This document shows positions 35,236-42,705 of a stretch of DNA of 64,000 nt, in pieces. Both the position numbers and the translations under genes were made by a program. The DNA is from Mycobacterium shigaense (GTDB lineage Bacteria > Actinomycetota > Actinomycetes > Mycobacteriales > Mycobacteriaceae), in NCBI RefSeq assembly GCF_002356315.1, contig NZ_AP018164.1:5022001-5086000 (forward strand), in the 5' to 3' direction. Every line of letters starts with the position of its first letter. Position 1 is the first letter of the stretch. The notes under the pieces are model-generated. The model did not search any database and had not been told where the DNA came from. It was given only the letters and a program-made list of their open reading frames with translations.

Positions 35236-36198
35236 ATGTACGCCGCCGTCGTCACCAGCTTCGACAGCCCGCCCGGCTATCGGCAGATTCCTACCCCGAC
35301 GCCGCGGACCGGCGACGAGGTGCTCGTCGACGTCGTCGCATCCGGCCTGCACCGCCGGGTGCGGTCACAGGCCGACGGGTCCCACTACACCAGCACGGGC
35401 GAGCTTCCGCTGGTCCCGGGCATCGACGGGGTGGGACGCGCCCCCGATGGCACGCTGCGCTACTTCGTGCTTCCCGACACGACGATGGGGGCGATGGCCG
35501 AACAGACCGTGATCGACGCGCGCCGCAGCGTCGTGCTCCCCGACGACGCCGACCCCGTACTGGTGGCCGCGGCCATGAATCCGTTGATGTCGTCGTGGAT
35601 CGCCCTGCGCCGACGTATCGTCTTCGAACCAGGCCAGACGGCGCTGATCCTGGGTGCCACGGGAAGCTCGGGGCGGATGGCCGTACAGGTGGCCAAGCGC
35701 CTGGGCGCCGGACAGGTCATCGGTGCTGGGCGCGACGCGCGGCGGCTGGCTGCCCTCGCCGACCTGGGAGCCGACATCACGGTCAGGATCGACACCGCGG
35801 CTGCGATAAGGGAACTCGCGTACACGGCGCGCGACGTCGACGTCGTAATCGACTACCTGTGGGGCCCGATCACGGCCGAGTTGATGGCCGGCATCGCCGG
35901 CAACCGGTCCGACCGCGGCAGGCCGCTCGCCTGGATCGAGATCGGCTCGGTGGCGGGTGCGACGGCCGAAATCCCTTCCGCCGCCTTGAGAGCCGTGCGA
36001 CTGCAGATCGTCGGCAGCGGGCAAGGATCCGTTTCCACCCGCGACATCCTGGCCGAACTTCCGGGCCTGGCCACCAAAATCAGCGGCGGTGACTTTCGGC
36101 TCGACACCCGCGCCGTGCCGCTGGCCGATGTCGGAACCGCGTGGAACGAAACCGAATCCGACCGGCGGATCGTCTTCACCCCCGGCGCGCCGAAATGA
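35236..36198 (+). CDS. Zinc-free quinone oxidoreductase-like MDR protein
   Basis: 320 residues. GroES-like N-terminal domain (TGDEVLVDVVASGLHRRVRS; LVPGIDGVGRAPDG) and nucleotide loop ALILGATGSSGRMAVQVAKRLGAGQVIGAGRD; no zinc ligands. ATG at 35236 follows the MarR operator by 24 bp. Likely reduces quinones or reactive electrophiles under MarR control. Its 3' end overlaps the convergent methyltransferase gene by 23 bp. Confidence 0.87.
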   Translation: MYAAVVTSFDSPPGYRQIPTPTPRTGDEVLVDVVASGLHRRVRSQADGSHYTSTGELPLVPGIDGVGRAPDGTLRYFVLPDTTMGAMAEQTVIDARRSVVLPDDADPVLVAAAMNPLMSSWIALRRRIVFEPGQTALILGATGSSGRMAVQVAKRLGAGQVIGAGRDARRLAALADLGADITVRIDTAAAIRELAYTARDVDVVIDYLWGPITAELMAGIAGNRSDRGRPLAWIEIGSVAGATAEIPSAALRAVRLQIVGSGQGSVSTRDILAELPGLATKISGGDFRLDTRAVPLADVGTAWNETESDRRIVFTPGAPK

Positions 36199-37114
36199 AC
36201 TGGGTGGGCGGCATCGCGTCCTCGGCACCTTCGGGGATGGTGCGGTGGTAGCGGGCCATCAACTCCGGGAAGCTCACCGATAACACGTCCCAGCCGCGCT
36301 CACGCAACCAGCTGTCCACCGGTGTGCGCTTCTCCGGGTACCACAGATCATCGAAATCCGTGATCTCGGCGTCGATCAGCTCGGCGGCCGTCGCGCGGAT
36401 ACGCTGGTTGTCCTCGCGCTGCCGCCGCACCTTCTCGGGGTCGCTGAATCCCTCGCCGGGAACATTGGACGCCAGCCAGCTGCCCGGCGCACTGAGCGAG
36501 ACGATGCGCTCGAACAACAGGTCCTGGGCTTGTGCCGGCAGATAGCGCACCAGCCCCTCAGCAGACCAAGCACTCGGCGCCGACGCCTCAAATCCAGCTT
36601 CTTGCAACGCCTTTGGCCAATCCTGGCGCAGGTCCACCGCGATGTTGACCAGCCGCGCGGCCGGGCTCGCGCCGTGCCCGCGCAGCGTCGTGCCCTTGAA
36701 GTCGAGCACCTTCGGCTGGTCCAGCTCGTAGACCACCGTGCCGTCCGGCCACGGCAGGCGCCAACTGCGAGAATCCAGACCCGACGCGAGGATCACCACC
36801 TGCCGCACGCCTGCGTCGGCCGCGCCGAGGAAAAACTCGTCGAAAAACGCCGTGCGGGTGGCCATGAAGTCGACCATCAGCTGGAGCCGGTCCTGCACCT
36901 CCGGCTCCGCCTCGATCAGCTTGGCCTTCACGGCGGGATCGGCATAGACGCTCCACATCCCGTGGCCGGCGGCATTGAGGAACACCCGGGCGAACGGGTC
37001 GTTGATGAGCGGGTTCTCGCTCTCGGTCTCCGCGGCTCGGGCGGCGGCAACCCCGAGCGCGGTGGCACCCACGCTTTGAGTGATGTCCCAGGAATCGTCG
37101 TCGGTGCGCGGCAT
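36176..37114 (-). CDS. SAM-dependent methyltransferase, TIGR00027/leucine carboxyl MT type
   Basis: 312 residues, Rv3767c orthologue. Typical of the expanded mycobacterial family: TQSVGATALGVAAARAAETESENPLINDPFARVFLNAAG at the N-terminus, SAM motif VRQVVILASGLDSRSWRLPWPDGTVVYELDQP (in sections), then WSAEGLVRYLPAQAQDLLFERI and VPGEGFSDPEKVRR. Family members are annotated as O-methyltransferases with unknown substrates. ATG at 37114 chosen as it matches the family N-terminus (MPRTDDDSWDI). Confidence 0.9.
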   Translation of the reverse strand: MPRTDDDSWDITQSVGATALGVAAARAAETESENPLINDPFARVFLNAAGHGMWSVYADPAVKAKLIEAEPEVQDRLQLMVDFMATRTAFFDEFFLGAADAGVRQVVILASGLDSRSWRLPWPDGTVVYELDQPKVLDFKGTTLRGHGASPAARLVNIAVDLRQDWPKALQEAGFEASAPSAWSAEGLVRYLPAQAQDLLFERIVSLSAPGSWLASNVPGEGFSDPEKVRRQREDNQRIRATAAELIDAEITDFDDLWYPEKRTPVDSWLRERGWDVLSVSFPELMARYHRTIPEGAEDAMPPTQFISARRG

Positions 37115-37258
37115 CGCTACTTCCCTCCCAGCCTGATAGTCGGTTGCGTTCACTAGTCTTCCAGGCCGCGCCGGCGCGGGGAGCCGGCGGAGGCCAACCC
37201 AAGCCCATTCCCAGACGCCCCACAGGTTGCACCGGACCACGATGTAGGTTCACACCAC

Positions 37259-38290
37259 GTGGAGCAGGTCGAGTTAGCAGCCGTCGCGGATTGGATGTCT
37301 CGGCAGGGGCTGGGTGCGGGACCGCTGGAGGACATCTCCGGCGTCACCGGTGGCACGCAGAACGTGATGCTGCGGTTCACCCGGTCCGGTCGCCCCTACG
37401 TGCTGCGACGCGGGCCGCGGCACCTGCGGCCCCGCAGCAACAGCGTGATGTTGCGCGAGACGAAAGTCCTAGCGGCACTTGCCGGTTCGGATGTCCCGCA
37501 CCCGCACCTGATCGCCGTCTGCGACGACACCAGCGTGCTCGGCGACGCCGTGTTCTATCTGATGGACCCGGTCGACGGGTTCAACGCCGGCGAGGGGCTG
37601 CTGCCGCTGCACGCGGGCGACGCCCGCGTGCGCCACGGGATGGGCCTCTCGATGGCCGACGCGCTGGCCAGGCTGGGTGCCATCGACCACGTCGCGGTGG
37701 GCCTGGCCGACTTCGGCAAGCCCGAGGGCTTCCTCGAACGCCAGGTCCCGCGCTGGCTGTCCGAGCTGGACTCCTACAACGACTACGACGGCTACCCCGG
37801 GCCGCAGATCCCGGGGATCCAGAAGGTGGCGGCCTGGCTGGAACACCACCGCCCGGCGGCCTGGAGCCCGGGCATCATGCACGGCGACTACCACGCGGCC
37901 AACGTGATGTTCTCGCGCACCGGGCCTGATGTCGTCGCGATCGTCGACTGGGAGATGTGCACGATCGGCGACCCGCTGCTGGATCTCGGCTGGCTGCTGG
38001 CCACCTGGCGCCAGCCGGACGGGACCTCGGTGTTCAGCCACGCCCTCGGCGGGCAGGAGGGGTTGGCCAGCACCGACGAGCTCTTCGAGCGTTATGCGGC
38101 CAACACCACTCGCGACCTGACGCACATCAACTGGTACACGGTGCTGGCCTGTTTCAAGCTGGGCATCGTGATCGAGGGGACGCTGGCCCGCGCGTGCGCC
38201 GGCAAGGCCGAGCAGGAGGTCGGCGACCAACTTCACGCGGCCACGGTGCACCTGTTCGAGCGAGCGTTGTGCATGATCGACGCCGTATAA
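37259..38290 (+). CDS. Phosphotransferase (APH-type) family protein
   Basis: 343 residues, the third APH-fold protein in this window. GGTQNVMLRFTRSGRPYVLRRGPRH forms the N-lobe, SPGIMHGDYHAANVMFSR the catalytic loop and VVAIVDWEMCTIGDPLLDLGWLLATW the metal site. GTG at 37259. It lacks acyl-CoA dehydrogenase neighbours, unlike the copy at 24628-25683. Probably a kinase of a hydroxyacyl-CoA-like or other small metabolite; unproven. Divergent from the methyltransferase gene by 144 bp. Confidence 0.87.
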   Translation: MEQVELAAVADWMSRQGLGAGPLEDISGVTGGTQNVMLRFTRSGRPYVLRRGPRHLRPRSNSVMLRETKVLAALAGSDVPHPHLIAVCDDTSVLGDAVFYLMDPVDGFNAGEGLLPLHAGDARVRHGMGLSMADALARLGAIDHVAVGLADFGKPEGFLERQVPRWLSELDSYNDYDGYPGPQIPGIQKVAAWLEHHRPAAWSPGIMHGDYHAANVMFSRTGPDVVAIVDWEMCTIGDPLLDLGWLLATWRQPDGTSVFSHALGGQEGLASTDELFERYAANTTRDLTHINWYTVLACFKLGIVIEGTLARACAGKAEQEVGDQLHAATVHLFERALCMIDAV

Positions 38291-38300
38291 CGCCGAATTC

Positions 38301-39248
38301 TCAACTGCCCGAGGGCACTTCGGCGAAGCCCGGCTCACCCGCGTCCACCACGGAGTTGTACCGGTAGCGCGTCACCAGACGCTCGTTGATCTCGTGGATC
38401 GCCGCTTCGGGCAGCGCGGTCACGTCGAAGTTCTCGCGAATGCGCGCCGGGTTGACGGATCCGGTGAGAACAGCACTGCCGCGCTGAATTCCCCAAGCCA
38501 ACAGCACTTGTGCGGGCGTCTTTCCGAATCGCTGCGCCAGCGACACCACCAGCGGGTCGTCGAGCAAGCGTGGCTCGAGCGCGTGCCCGAGCGACGCGAA
38601 CGCCAGCAGGGTGATGTCGTGCTCGGTCAGATATTCGTGCAGTTCCCATTGCGGGTGATACGGGTGTGACTCGACCTCGACGACCGCCGGCTTGATTCGC
38701 GCGCCGTTCACCACCCGGCGGGTACCGGCCACATCGATATCGGACAGGCCGATCGCCCTCGCAAGTCCCTCGTCGACAAGGCTTTCCATTGCTGTCCAGG
38801 TCTCCTCCAGCGTGACCCCGTCGTCGTAGATGACGGCGCCGTGGGCGTCGCGCGGGTCCTGGTCGTCGCCGGGGGCGAACGCGAACGGCGTGTGCACCAG
38901 ATACAGATCGACCGCTTCCAGCCCTAGCCTGCCCAGGCTGGCCTGCAGCGCGGGCCGGACCCGCTCGGGCCGGTGGTTGTTGTTCCACAGCTTCGTCGTC
39001 ACGAAAAGGTCCTCGCGCCGCATCGTGCCGTCGGTGAACAGCTCTTTGAGCGCGGCACCGACCTCTGCTTCGTTGCGGTACCGCTCCGCGGTATCGAGGT
39101 GCCGGAACCCCGCCTCGACGGCGGCCCGGACCGCGTCTCGCGTCTTGGTGTTGTCGGAAAGCGACGTCCCGAATCCGAGGGCCGGCATCCGACCGCCGCC
39201 ATGGTTCAGGGCGATCCTGCGCTGATTCGGGCTGATGATCTCGATCAT
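38301..39248 (-). CDS. Aldo/keto reductase
   Basis: 315 residues, NADPH-dependent carbonyl reductase of the AKR5-like group. Catalytic tetrad visible: Asp/Tyr in HLDTAERYRNEAEVG, Lys in FVTTKLWN, His in DLYLVHTPFAF; GIQRGSAVLTGSVNPARIRENFDV is the cofactor region. ATG 39263 is an alternative start. A TGACCAGTCGTCTA box lies 36 bp upstream and recurs upstream of the TetR gene that follows on the same strand (39341-39931), so the enzyme is very likely under that regulator. Confidence 0.9.
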   Translation of the reverse strand: MIEIISPNQRRIALNHGGGRMPALGFGTSLSDNTKTRDAVRAAVEAGFRHLDTAERYRNEAEVGAALKELFTDGTMRREDLFVTTKLWNNNHRPERVRPALQASLGRLGLEAVDLYLVHTPFAFAPGDDQDPRDAHGAVIYDDGVTLEETWTAMESLVDEGLARAIGLSDIDVAGTRRVVNGARIKPAVVEVESHPYHPQWELHEYLTEHDITLLAFASLGHALEPRLLDDPLVVSLAQRFGKTPAQVLLAWGIQRGSAVLTGSVNPARIRENFDVTALPEAAIHEINERLVTRYRYNSVVDAGEPGFAEVPSGS

Positions 39249-39284
39249 GGTGGCCGTCCTCATCTCGGTTGTCTGAACTATAAA

Positions 39285-39298
39285 TGACCAGTCGTCTA
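39285..39298. promoter_or_regulatory. TetR-type box upstream of the aldo/keto reductase
   Basis: TGACCAGTCGTCTA; read on the reverse strand, TAGACGACTGGTCA. It matches the box at 39943-39956 upstream of the TetR gene at 13 of 14 positions, and the flanking AT-rich TTTATA is shared too. GACCAGTC-containing sites with TAGAC half-sites are used by several TetR regulators of the LmrA/YxaF and NemR types. Confidence 0.75.
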
Positions 39299-39340
39299 TC
39301 TAACAAACGTCGCTGCATGGCATTCCTGGCGATACGACGT

Positions 39341-39931
39341 TCAGCGCAGCAGGGCCGGGACGGTGACGGCTTCGAACCGGTCGTAGGGTGCTCGGCTGCG
39401 AGTCACCTTTCCGCGCAGTGCCGCACCCTCCCACGCCTCGATCAACAGCGCGGCAAGATCGGCGGGCTCGAGGTCGTCCCGGATGCCGTCGCGGCCACCC
39501 TGGCCGGCGCGCACGCATGCCGTCAGCGCCTCGTTCCAGCCATCCAGAATGCCGACGAGTTCGATGCGCACGGGTTCACTGGTGCCCCCGAGTTCGAGCG
39601 ACAAATTGCCGATCAGGCAACCGAGCAAGAAATCGCCGGCCTCGTGGTCGTCCGCGAGCGCGTGAAAGAAGCGGGTGATCCGGTCGCTCGCCGCGTCGTC
39701 CTCGCCGAGGATCGGCAGGAGCCGGTCCCGGATGTCGGTCCAGTAGTGCTCGAGGATCGCCGCGCCGAACGCCTCTTTACTGGGGAAATATGCGTAGAAC
39801 GATCCTTTCGGCACGCCGGCCGCGTCGGTGATGTCTTTCACTCCGCTGGCGGCGAAACCGTGCGCGTGCACCAGGCGCAGACCGGCATCCAGCAGGCGGC
39901 GGCGTACCTCGGGATTGGGTGGGCGCGGCAT
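39341..39931 (-). CDS. TetR family regulator (NemR/LmrA-like)
   Basis: 196 residues. Helix-turn-helix: RRRLLDAGLRLVHAHGFAAS, then DITDAAGVPKGSFYAYFPSKEAFG. The C-terminal domain contains FLLGCLIGNLSLELGGTSEPVR, a segment typical of the TetR subgroup that senses electrophiles or small toxic compounds. Upstream of its own start and of the downstream aldo/keto reductase are near-identical boxes, so it should repress both and be relieved by a reactive carbonyl or similar inducer; the inducer is an inference. Confidence 0.9.
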   Translation of the reverse strand: MPRPPNPEVRRRLLDAGLRLVHAHGFAASGVKDITDAAGVPKGSFYAYFPSKEAFGAAILEHYWTDIRDRLLPILGEDDAASDRITRFFHALADDHEAGDFLLGCLIGNLSLELGGTSEPVRIELVGILDGWNEALTACVRAGQGGRDGIRDDLEPADLAALLIEAWEGAALRGKVTRSRAPYDRFEAVTVPALLR

Positions 39932-39942
39932 GGAACCGATAG

Positions 39943-39956
39943 TAGTCGACTGGTCA
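39943..39956. promoter_or_regulatory. TetR-type box upstream of the TetR gene
   Basis: TAGTCGACTGGTCA, one mismatch from the reverse complement of the box at 39285-39298, and likewise followed by CTTATA. It ends 12 to 25 bp upstream of the TetR ATG (39931), in the position expected for an autoregulatory operator. Confidence 0.75.
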
Positions 39957-39996
39957 CTTATATTGACGCCGGCACCGACGCACTAGCATCACGGTC

Positions 39997-40527
39997 GTGC
40001 CGCCGCATCCAGAGAACCCCGATTTCTACTCCGAGCACACTCAGCCCGCGAACTACGGCGATGGCTACCACGATGCCGATCCGCCCGAACCCGAGACGCC
40101 GTGGTAGCGACGGCCGGTGGCACTGCTCGTCGCCGGCGGGGCCGGAGCGGGACTGCTCGCTCTCGTAGTGGCCGGTGTATACGTGCTGCTGGCCAAGCCG
40201 GCTCAGGGCCCGGCGCCAGCGCCGACCACCACCTCTACCCCGACCACCACGACCACCACGACCACCACCGCGGCGGAGTCCCCGCGAGACCACCCGCCCA
40301 CCGGCGGTGGCGGCGGGGCGCCGCCACCCGAAACGGTCACCGAGACGGCCCTGTCGCCGAGCACCAGCACCAGCACCAGCACCAGCACCAGCACGAGCAC
40401 GAGCACGAGCACCGACACTCCGACGACGACGGTCCCGACGACCACCACCGCGCCGAGCACGGAAACCAGCACGGTGACTCAGACCGTGACGGTGCCGCCG
40501 CGCCGGCCGTTCCAGCCCCGCCCATAG
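39997..40527 (+). pseudogene. Pro/Thr-rich membrane protein gene interrupted by an in-frame TAG
   Basis: A GTG at 39997 opens a 36-codon segment (acidic, Tyr/His-rich: PENPDFYSEHTQ ... PEPETPW) that ends at TAG 40105-40107. The same frame continues at once with RRPVALLVAGGAGAGLLALV, a membrane helix, and a long Thr/Ser/Pro-rich exported tail (TTTSTPTTTT; PETVTETALSP; VTQTVTVPPRR) to 40527. An acidic tail, Arg-containing junction, one helix and a Thr-rich wall-spanning tail is a familiar single mycobacterial protein architecture, so one base change (TAC or similar to TAG) has probably split it. A GTG at 40117 could still express the C-terminal part. Confidence 0.7.
40360..40413 (+). repeat. 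Nine tandem 6-bp units encoding Ser-Thr repeats
   Basis: Consecutive AGCACC/AGCACG hexamers (five AGCACC, three AGCACG, one AGCACC) encode (Ser-Thr)n in the exported tail of the interrupted gene. Such perfect short tandem repeats can change copy number by slippage without shifting the frame. Surface Ser/Thr tracts are candidates for O-mannosylation. Confidence 0.9.
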
Positions 40528-40565
40528 CCATCGGCCAACCCCAGGACCCGGGTAAGGTCGAAGCC

Positions 40566-40835
40566 GTGGCAGCGGCGTCGGAAAACAACCCGGAACCCAA
40601 GGGCCTGGTCGAATCGATCGGGCGCGGGTTGGCCCGCCTTCGCGAGACACGCCTGGATCTTCAGACCACGCCCCTGCGCGAGATGCGCCTGGAGGTTCAG
40701 ATCGTGTTCTTCGCGATCAAGACGCCGTTCGGCGACGGCACGACCTTTCGGATCCCCGCCCTGCTGATGCTGCGGCGAGCGGGGTCCTCGGCCTTCGGAC
40801 CACTCGACGGCGGCCCGGTACAGGACGACAACTAG
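40566..40835 (+). CDS. Hypothetical protein
   Basis: 89 residues from a GTG; basic N-terminal half with an amphipathic pattern (GLVESIGRGLARLRETRLDLQ), then EVQIVFFAIKTPFGDGTTFRIPALLMLRRAG and an acidic tail. No family recognised and no signal peptide. Begins 39 bp after the Thr-rich protein gene on the same strand. Codon usage looks coding, but this is the weakest protein call in the region. Confidence 0.45.
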   Translation: MAAASENNPEPKGLVESIGRGLARLRETRLDLQTTPLREMRLEVQIVFFAIKTPFGDGTTFRIPALLMLRRAGSSAFGPLDGGPVQDDN

Positions 40836-40859
40836 CAGGCGCCGCCGCGAGAGGCGCTG

Positions 40860-41153
40860 CTACGAGCAGCCGCTGACCGAAATCCGCCTGCCCACGTTCG
40901 CGCACACATGCACGTTCGGCGCCGGCGGAAAGTCCCCCGGCAGCGGCGCGTAGTCACCCGGCGGTGGCGCATAGGTGTTAACCGTGTCGGCAATGTTGGT
41001 GCACCCGCTCACGGATATGCGCCTGCCCACACTCGCGCAGACGTCGGCGTTGGCCACGCCCGAGGGCTGCACCACCGCACATACCTCGGGGATCGACGTC
41101 AGCGCCAACACGGTTATCCCCGCGGCAGTCCAAGACCGCACCCACAGTTTCAT
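40860..41153 (-). CDS. Small exported cysteine-containing repeat protein
   Basis: 97 residues. N-terminal signal (MKLWVRSWTAAGITVLALTS, ending near ANADVCAS). The mature part carries the same 12-13-residue motif twice: VCASVGRRISVSGC and VCANVGRRISVSGC, each framing a cysteine pair, separated by a proline/tyrosine linker (YAPPPGDYAPLPGDFPPAP). Function unknown. ATG at 41153 has GGAGGAGAT upstream on the reverse strand. Lies just after the haemophore-like gene on the same strand, so the pair may be co-expressed. Confidence 0.75.
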   Translation of the reverse strand: MKLWVRSWTAAGITVLALTSIPEVCAVVQPSGVANADVCASVGRRISVSGCTNIADTVNTYAPPPGDYAPLPGDFPPAPNVHVCANVGRRISVSGCS

Positions 41154-41167
41154 CGCGATCTCCTCCT

Positions 41168-41554
41168 CTAAGGCGCCGAGGCGCCCTGTCCCAACGGGGT
41201 CCAGTGGCAACGGTCCCTGATCTCGGTCAGCGGCTGACGGATGCCCTCGAGGTCGGCTTGCTCTTGCGGGTTGGCGTTGAAGTAATTCTGCACGTCGTCG
41301 CGGAGCTGATCTTTGGGCCGATCTTGCAGGCCGGTGTAAAAGTCGTTCACGTCCGGGTGGGTGTACAGGTAGGTAGTGAGTGCCGTCGCAACGCCGGCCG
41401 CAACCCCCGCCACATCGGCGGCAGTACAGTTCGGCGGCCGCGGCGGCGGATCTGCCGCCGCGGTCCCCGCGGAGGCGCCCAGCAGCGCGCCGGCAATCGC
41501 ACCAGCGCCGACCACCCCGACTGCCGCCCAGCGCCGAGCTTCTGAAAAGAACAT
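41168..41554 (-). CDS. Haemophore-like (Rv0203-type) exported protein
   Basis: 128 residues. Signal peptide RRWAAVGVVGAGAIAGALLG to AAADPPP. The mature domain fits the mycobacterial haem-binding MHB/haemophore family: NCTAADVAGVAAGVATALTTYL, then HPDVNDFYTGL, VQNYFNANPQEQADLEGIRQPL and a final Cys (RDRCHW). Expected to be exported and helical, with one disulfide; haem binding is inferred from the family only. The ATG follows GAAGGAGCC. Precedes the small Cys-repeat gene by 14 bp. Confidence 0.78.
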   Translation of the reverse strand: MFFSEARRWAAVGVVGAGAIAGALLGASAGTAAADPPPRPPNCTAADVAGVAAGVATALTTYLYTHPDVNDFYTGLQDRPKDQLRDDVQNYFNANPQEQADLEGIRQPLTEIRDRCHWTPLGQGASAP

Positions 41555-41718
41555 GACGTGGCTCCTTCATTCCGTACTCAACCCGGCGACACGTCATGGC
41601 GGCCGCCCGGTTCAAACCTCAGCCAAAAACTAGCCGTATTTCTGCTCTGCGTTGGATTAATGCGAAAAGCACCTTTTCATCCCGCAGGACCCATGCAGGC
41701 TGCGTTAGATTGCGGCCT

Positions 41719-42390
41719 ATGGCAGGAAGTTGGGGCTCTGTACTCACCGGGCTCATCCCGCTCGGGCTTGTCATTGCCCTCTCGCCGATCACGGTCATCC
41801 CTGCGGTGTTGGTCTTGCAGGCGCCGCGCCCGCGGCCGGCCGCCCTTGCGTTCCTCGCAGGCTGGCTGCTGGGTCTGGCCGGGCTCACGGCGGTGTGCGT
41901 CGCGGCCTCCGGCCTGCTCGGCGGCCTCCACAAGTCGCCGCCGACGTGGGCATCCTGGCTGCGAGTGGTCCTCGGGTCGGCGCTCATCGTGTATGGCATC
42001 CATCAATGGCTGACACGGCACAGCCATTCCGAGTCGCCCTCGTGGATGCGGCCGTTCGCGACGATCACCCCGCTGCGGTCGGTGATCACCGCCGCGACGC
42101 TGGTGGTCATCCGACCCGATGTTCTGCTCGTTTGCATTCCGGCCGGATTGGCGATCGGCGGCGCCGGCCTGCGCGCGACCGGGGACTGGCTAGCGGCGGC
42201 ATTCTTCGTCGCCGTCGCCGCGTCGACGGTGGCCGCCCCGATATTGGCTTACGTGGCCGCGGGTCACCGCCTCGACGACGCGATGGGCCGGCTCAAGGAC
42301 TGGATGGAGAGAAACAACGCCGCTTTGACGGCGGCAATCCTCGTCGTGATCGGCTTGATGGTGCTCTACAACGGAATTCACGACCTGTAA
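41719..42390 (+). CDS. GAP family (Sap/GPL-addressing) membrane protein
   Basis: 223 residues with about six helices in a LysE-like arrangement: VLTGLIPLGLVIALSPITVIPAVLVL, then PRPRPAALAFLAGWLLGLAGL, and a C-terminal NAALTAAILVVIGLMVLYNGIHDL. The SPxxxxPAVLVL and PRPxxxxLAFLxGW motifs are the signature of mycobacterial Sap/GAP proteins, some of which are needed to place glycolipids on the surface. Cargo here unknown. ATG at 41719 chosen because upstream frame residues are non-conserved. Confidence 0.87.
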   Translation: MAGSWGSVLTGLIPLGLVIALSPITVIPAVLVLQAPRPRPAALAFLAGWLLGLAGLTAVCVAASGLLGGLHKSPPTWASWLRVVLGSALIVYGIHQWLTRHSHSESPSWMRPFATITPLRSVITAATLVVIRPDVLLVCIPAGLAIGGAGLRATGDWLAAAFFVAVAASTVAAPILAYVAAGHRLDDAMGRLKDWMERNNAALTAAILVVIGLMVLYNGIHDL

Positions 42391-42418
42391 CCCGCTGCTG
42401 ACTTTCGCCGGAGCAGAG

Positions 42419-42491
42419 CGCGCCCGAAGGGATTCGAACCCCTAACCTTCTGATCCGTAGTCAGATGCTCTATCCGTTGAGCTACGGGCGC
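42419..42491 (-). tRNA. tRNA-Arg (anticodon ACG)
   Basis: 73-nt tRNA on the reverse strand. Acceptor GCGCCCG/CGGGCGC, D-loop AGCTCAACGGATAGAGC, anticodon stem-loop TCTGA-CTACGGA-TCAGA with anticodon ACG, and GGTTCGAATCC T-loop. A34 is the substrate of TadA (15053-15514). No CCA is encoded. Confidence 0.97.
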
Positions 42492-42527
42492 CTTGTTCTT
42501 CACTTGTGTGTCCCCGAAAGGACTCAG

Positions 42528-42616
42528 CGGAGGCGAGAGGATTTGAACCTCCGGTCCCCTTTGAGGGGGACAACTCATTAGCAGTGAGCCCCATTCGGCC
42601 GCTCTGGCACGCCTCC
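42528..42616 (-). tRNA. tRNA-Ser (anticodon GCT)
   Basis: 89-nt class II tRNA on the reverse strand, 36 bp from the arginine tRNA. Acceptor GGAGGCG/CGCCTCC; anticodon loop CTGCTAA with GCT; long variable arm GTCCCCCTCAAAGGGGAC; T-loop GGTTCAAATCC. No CCA is encoded. Confidence 0.97.
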
Positions 42617-42705
42617 CTTGGACTTCCTGAGGGTACCGGACGCTTGGCAGGCATCCCGGAACCGCCGGAGGCATAGCGTACACAGCGACGGCATATGCTG
42701 TCGAA

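Noticed and set aside
40203..40472. Reverse-strand frame rich in Val/Leu that mimics a membrane protein
   Set aside because: It is the antisense of the Thr/Ser hexamer repeat and has no start signal or conserved features.
42442..42683. Reverse frames reading ACQSGRMGLTANE and VAQRIEHLTTDQKVRGSNPF
   Set aside because: These familiar strings are translations of the tRNA-Ser and tRNA-Arg genes, not proteins.
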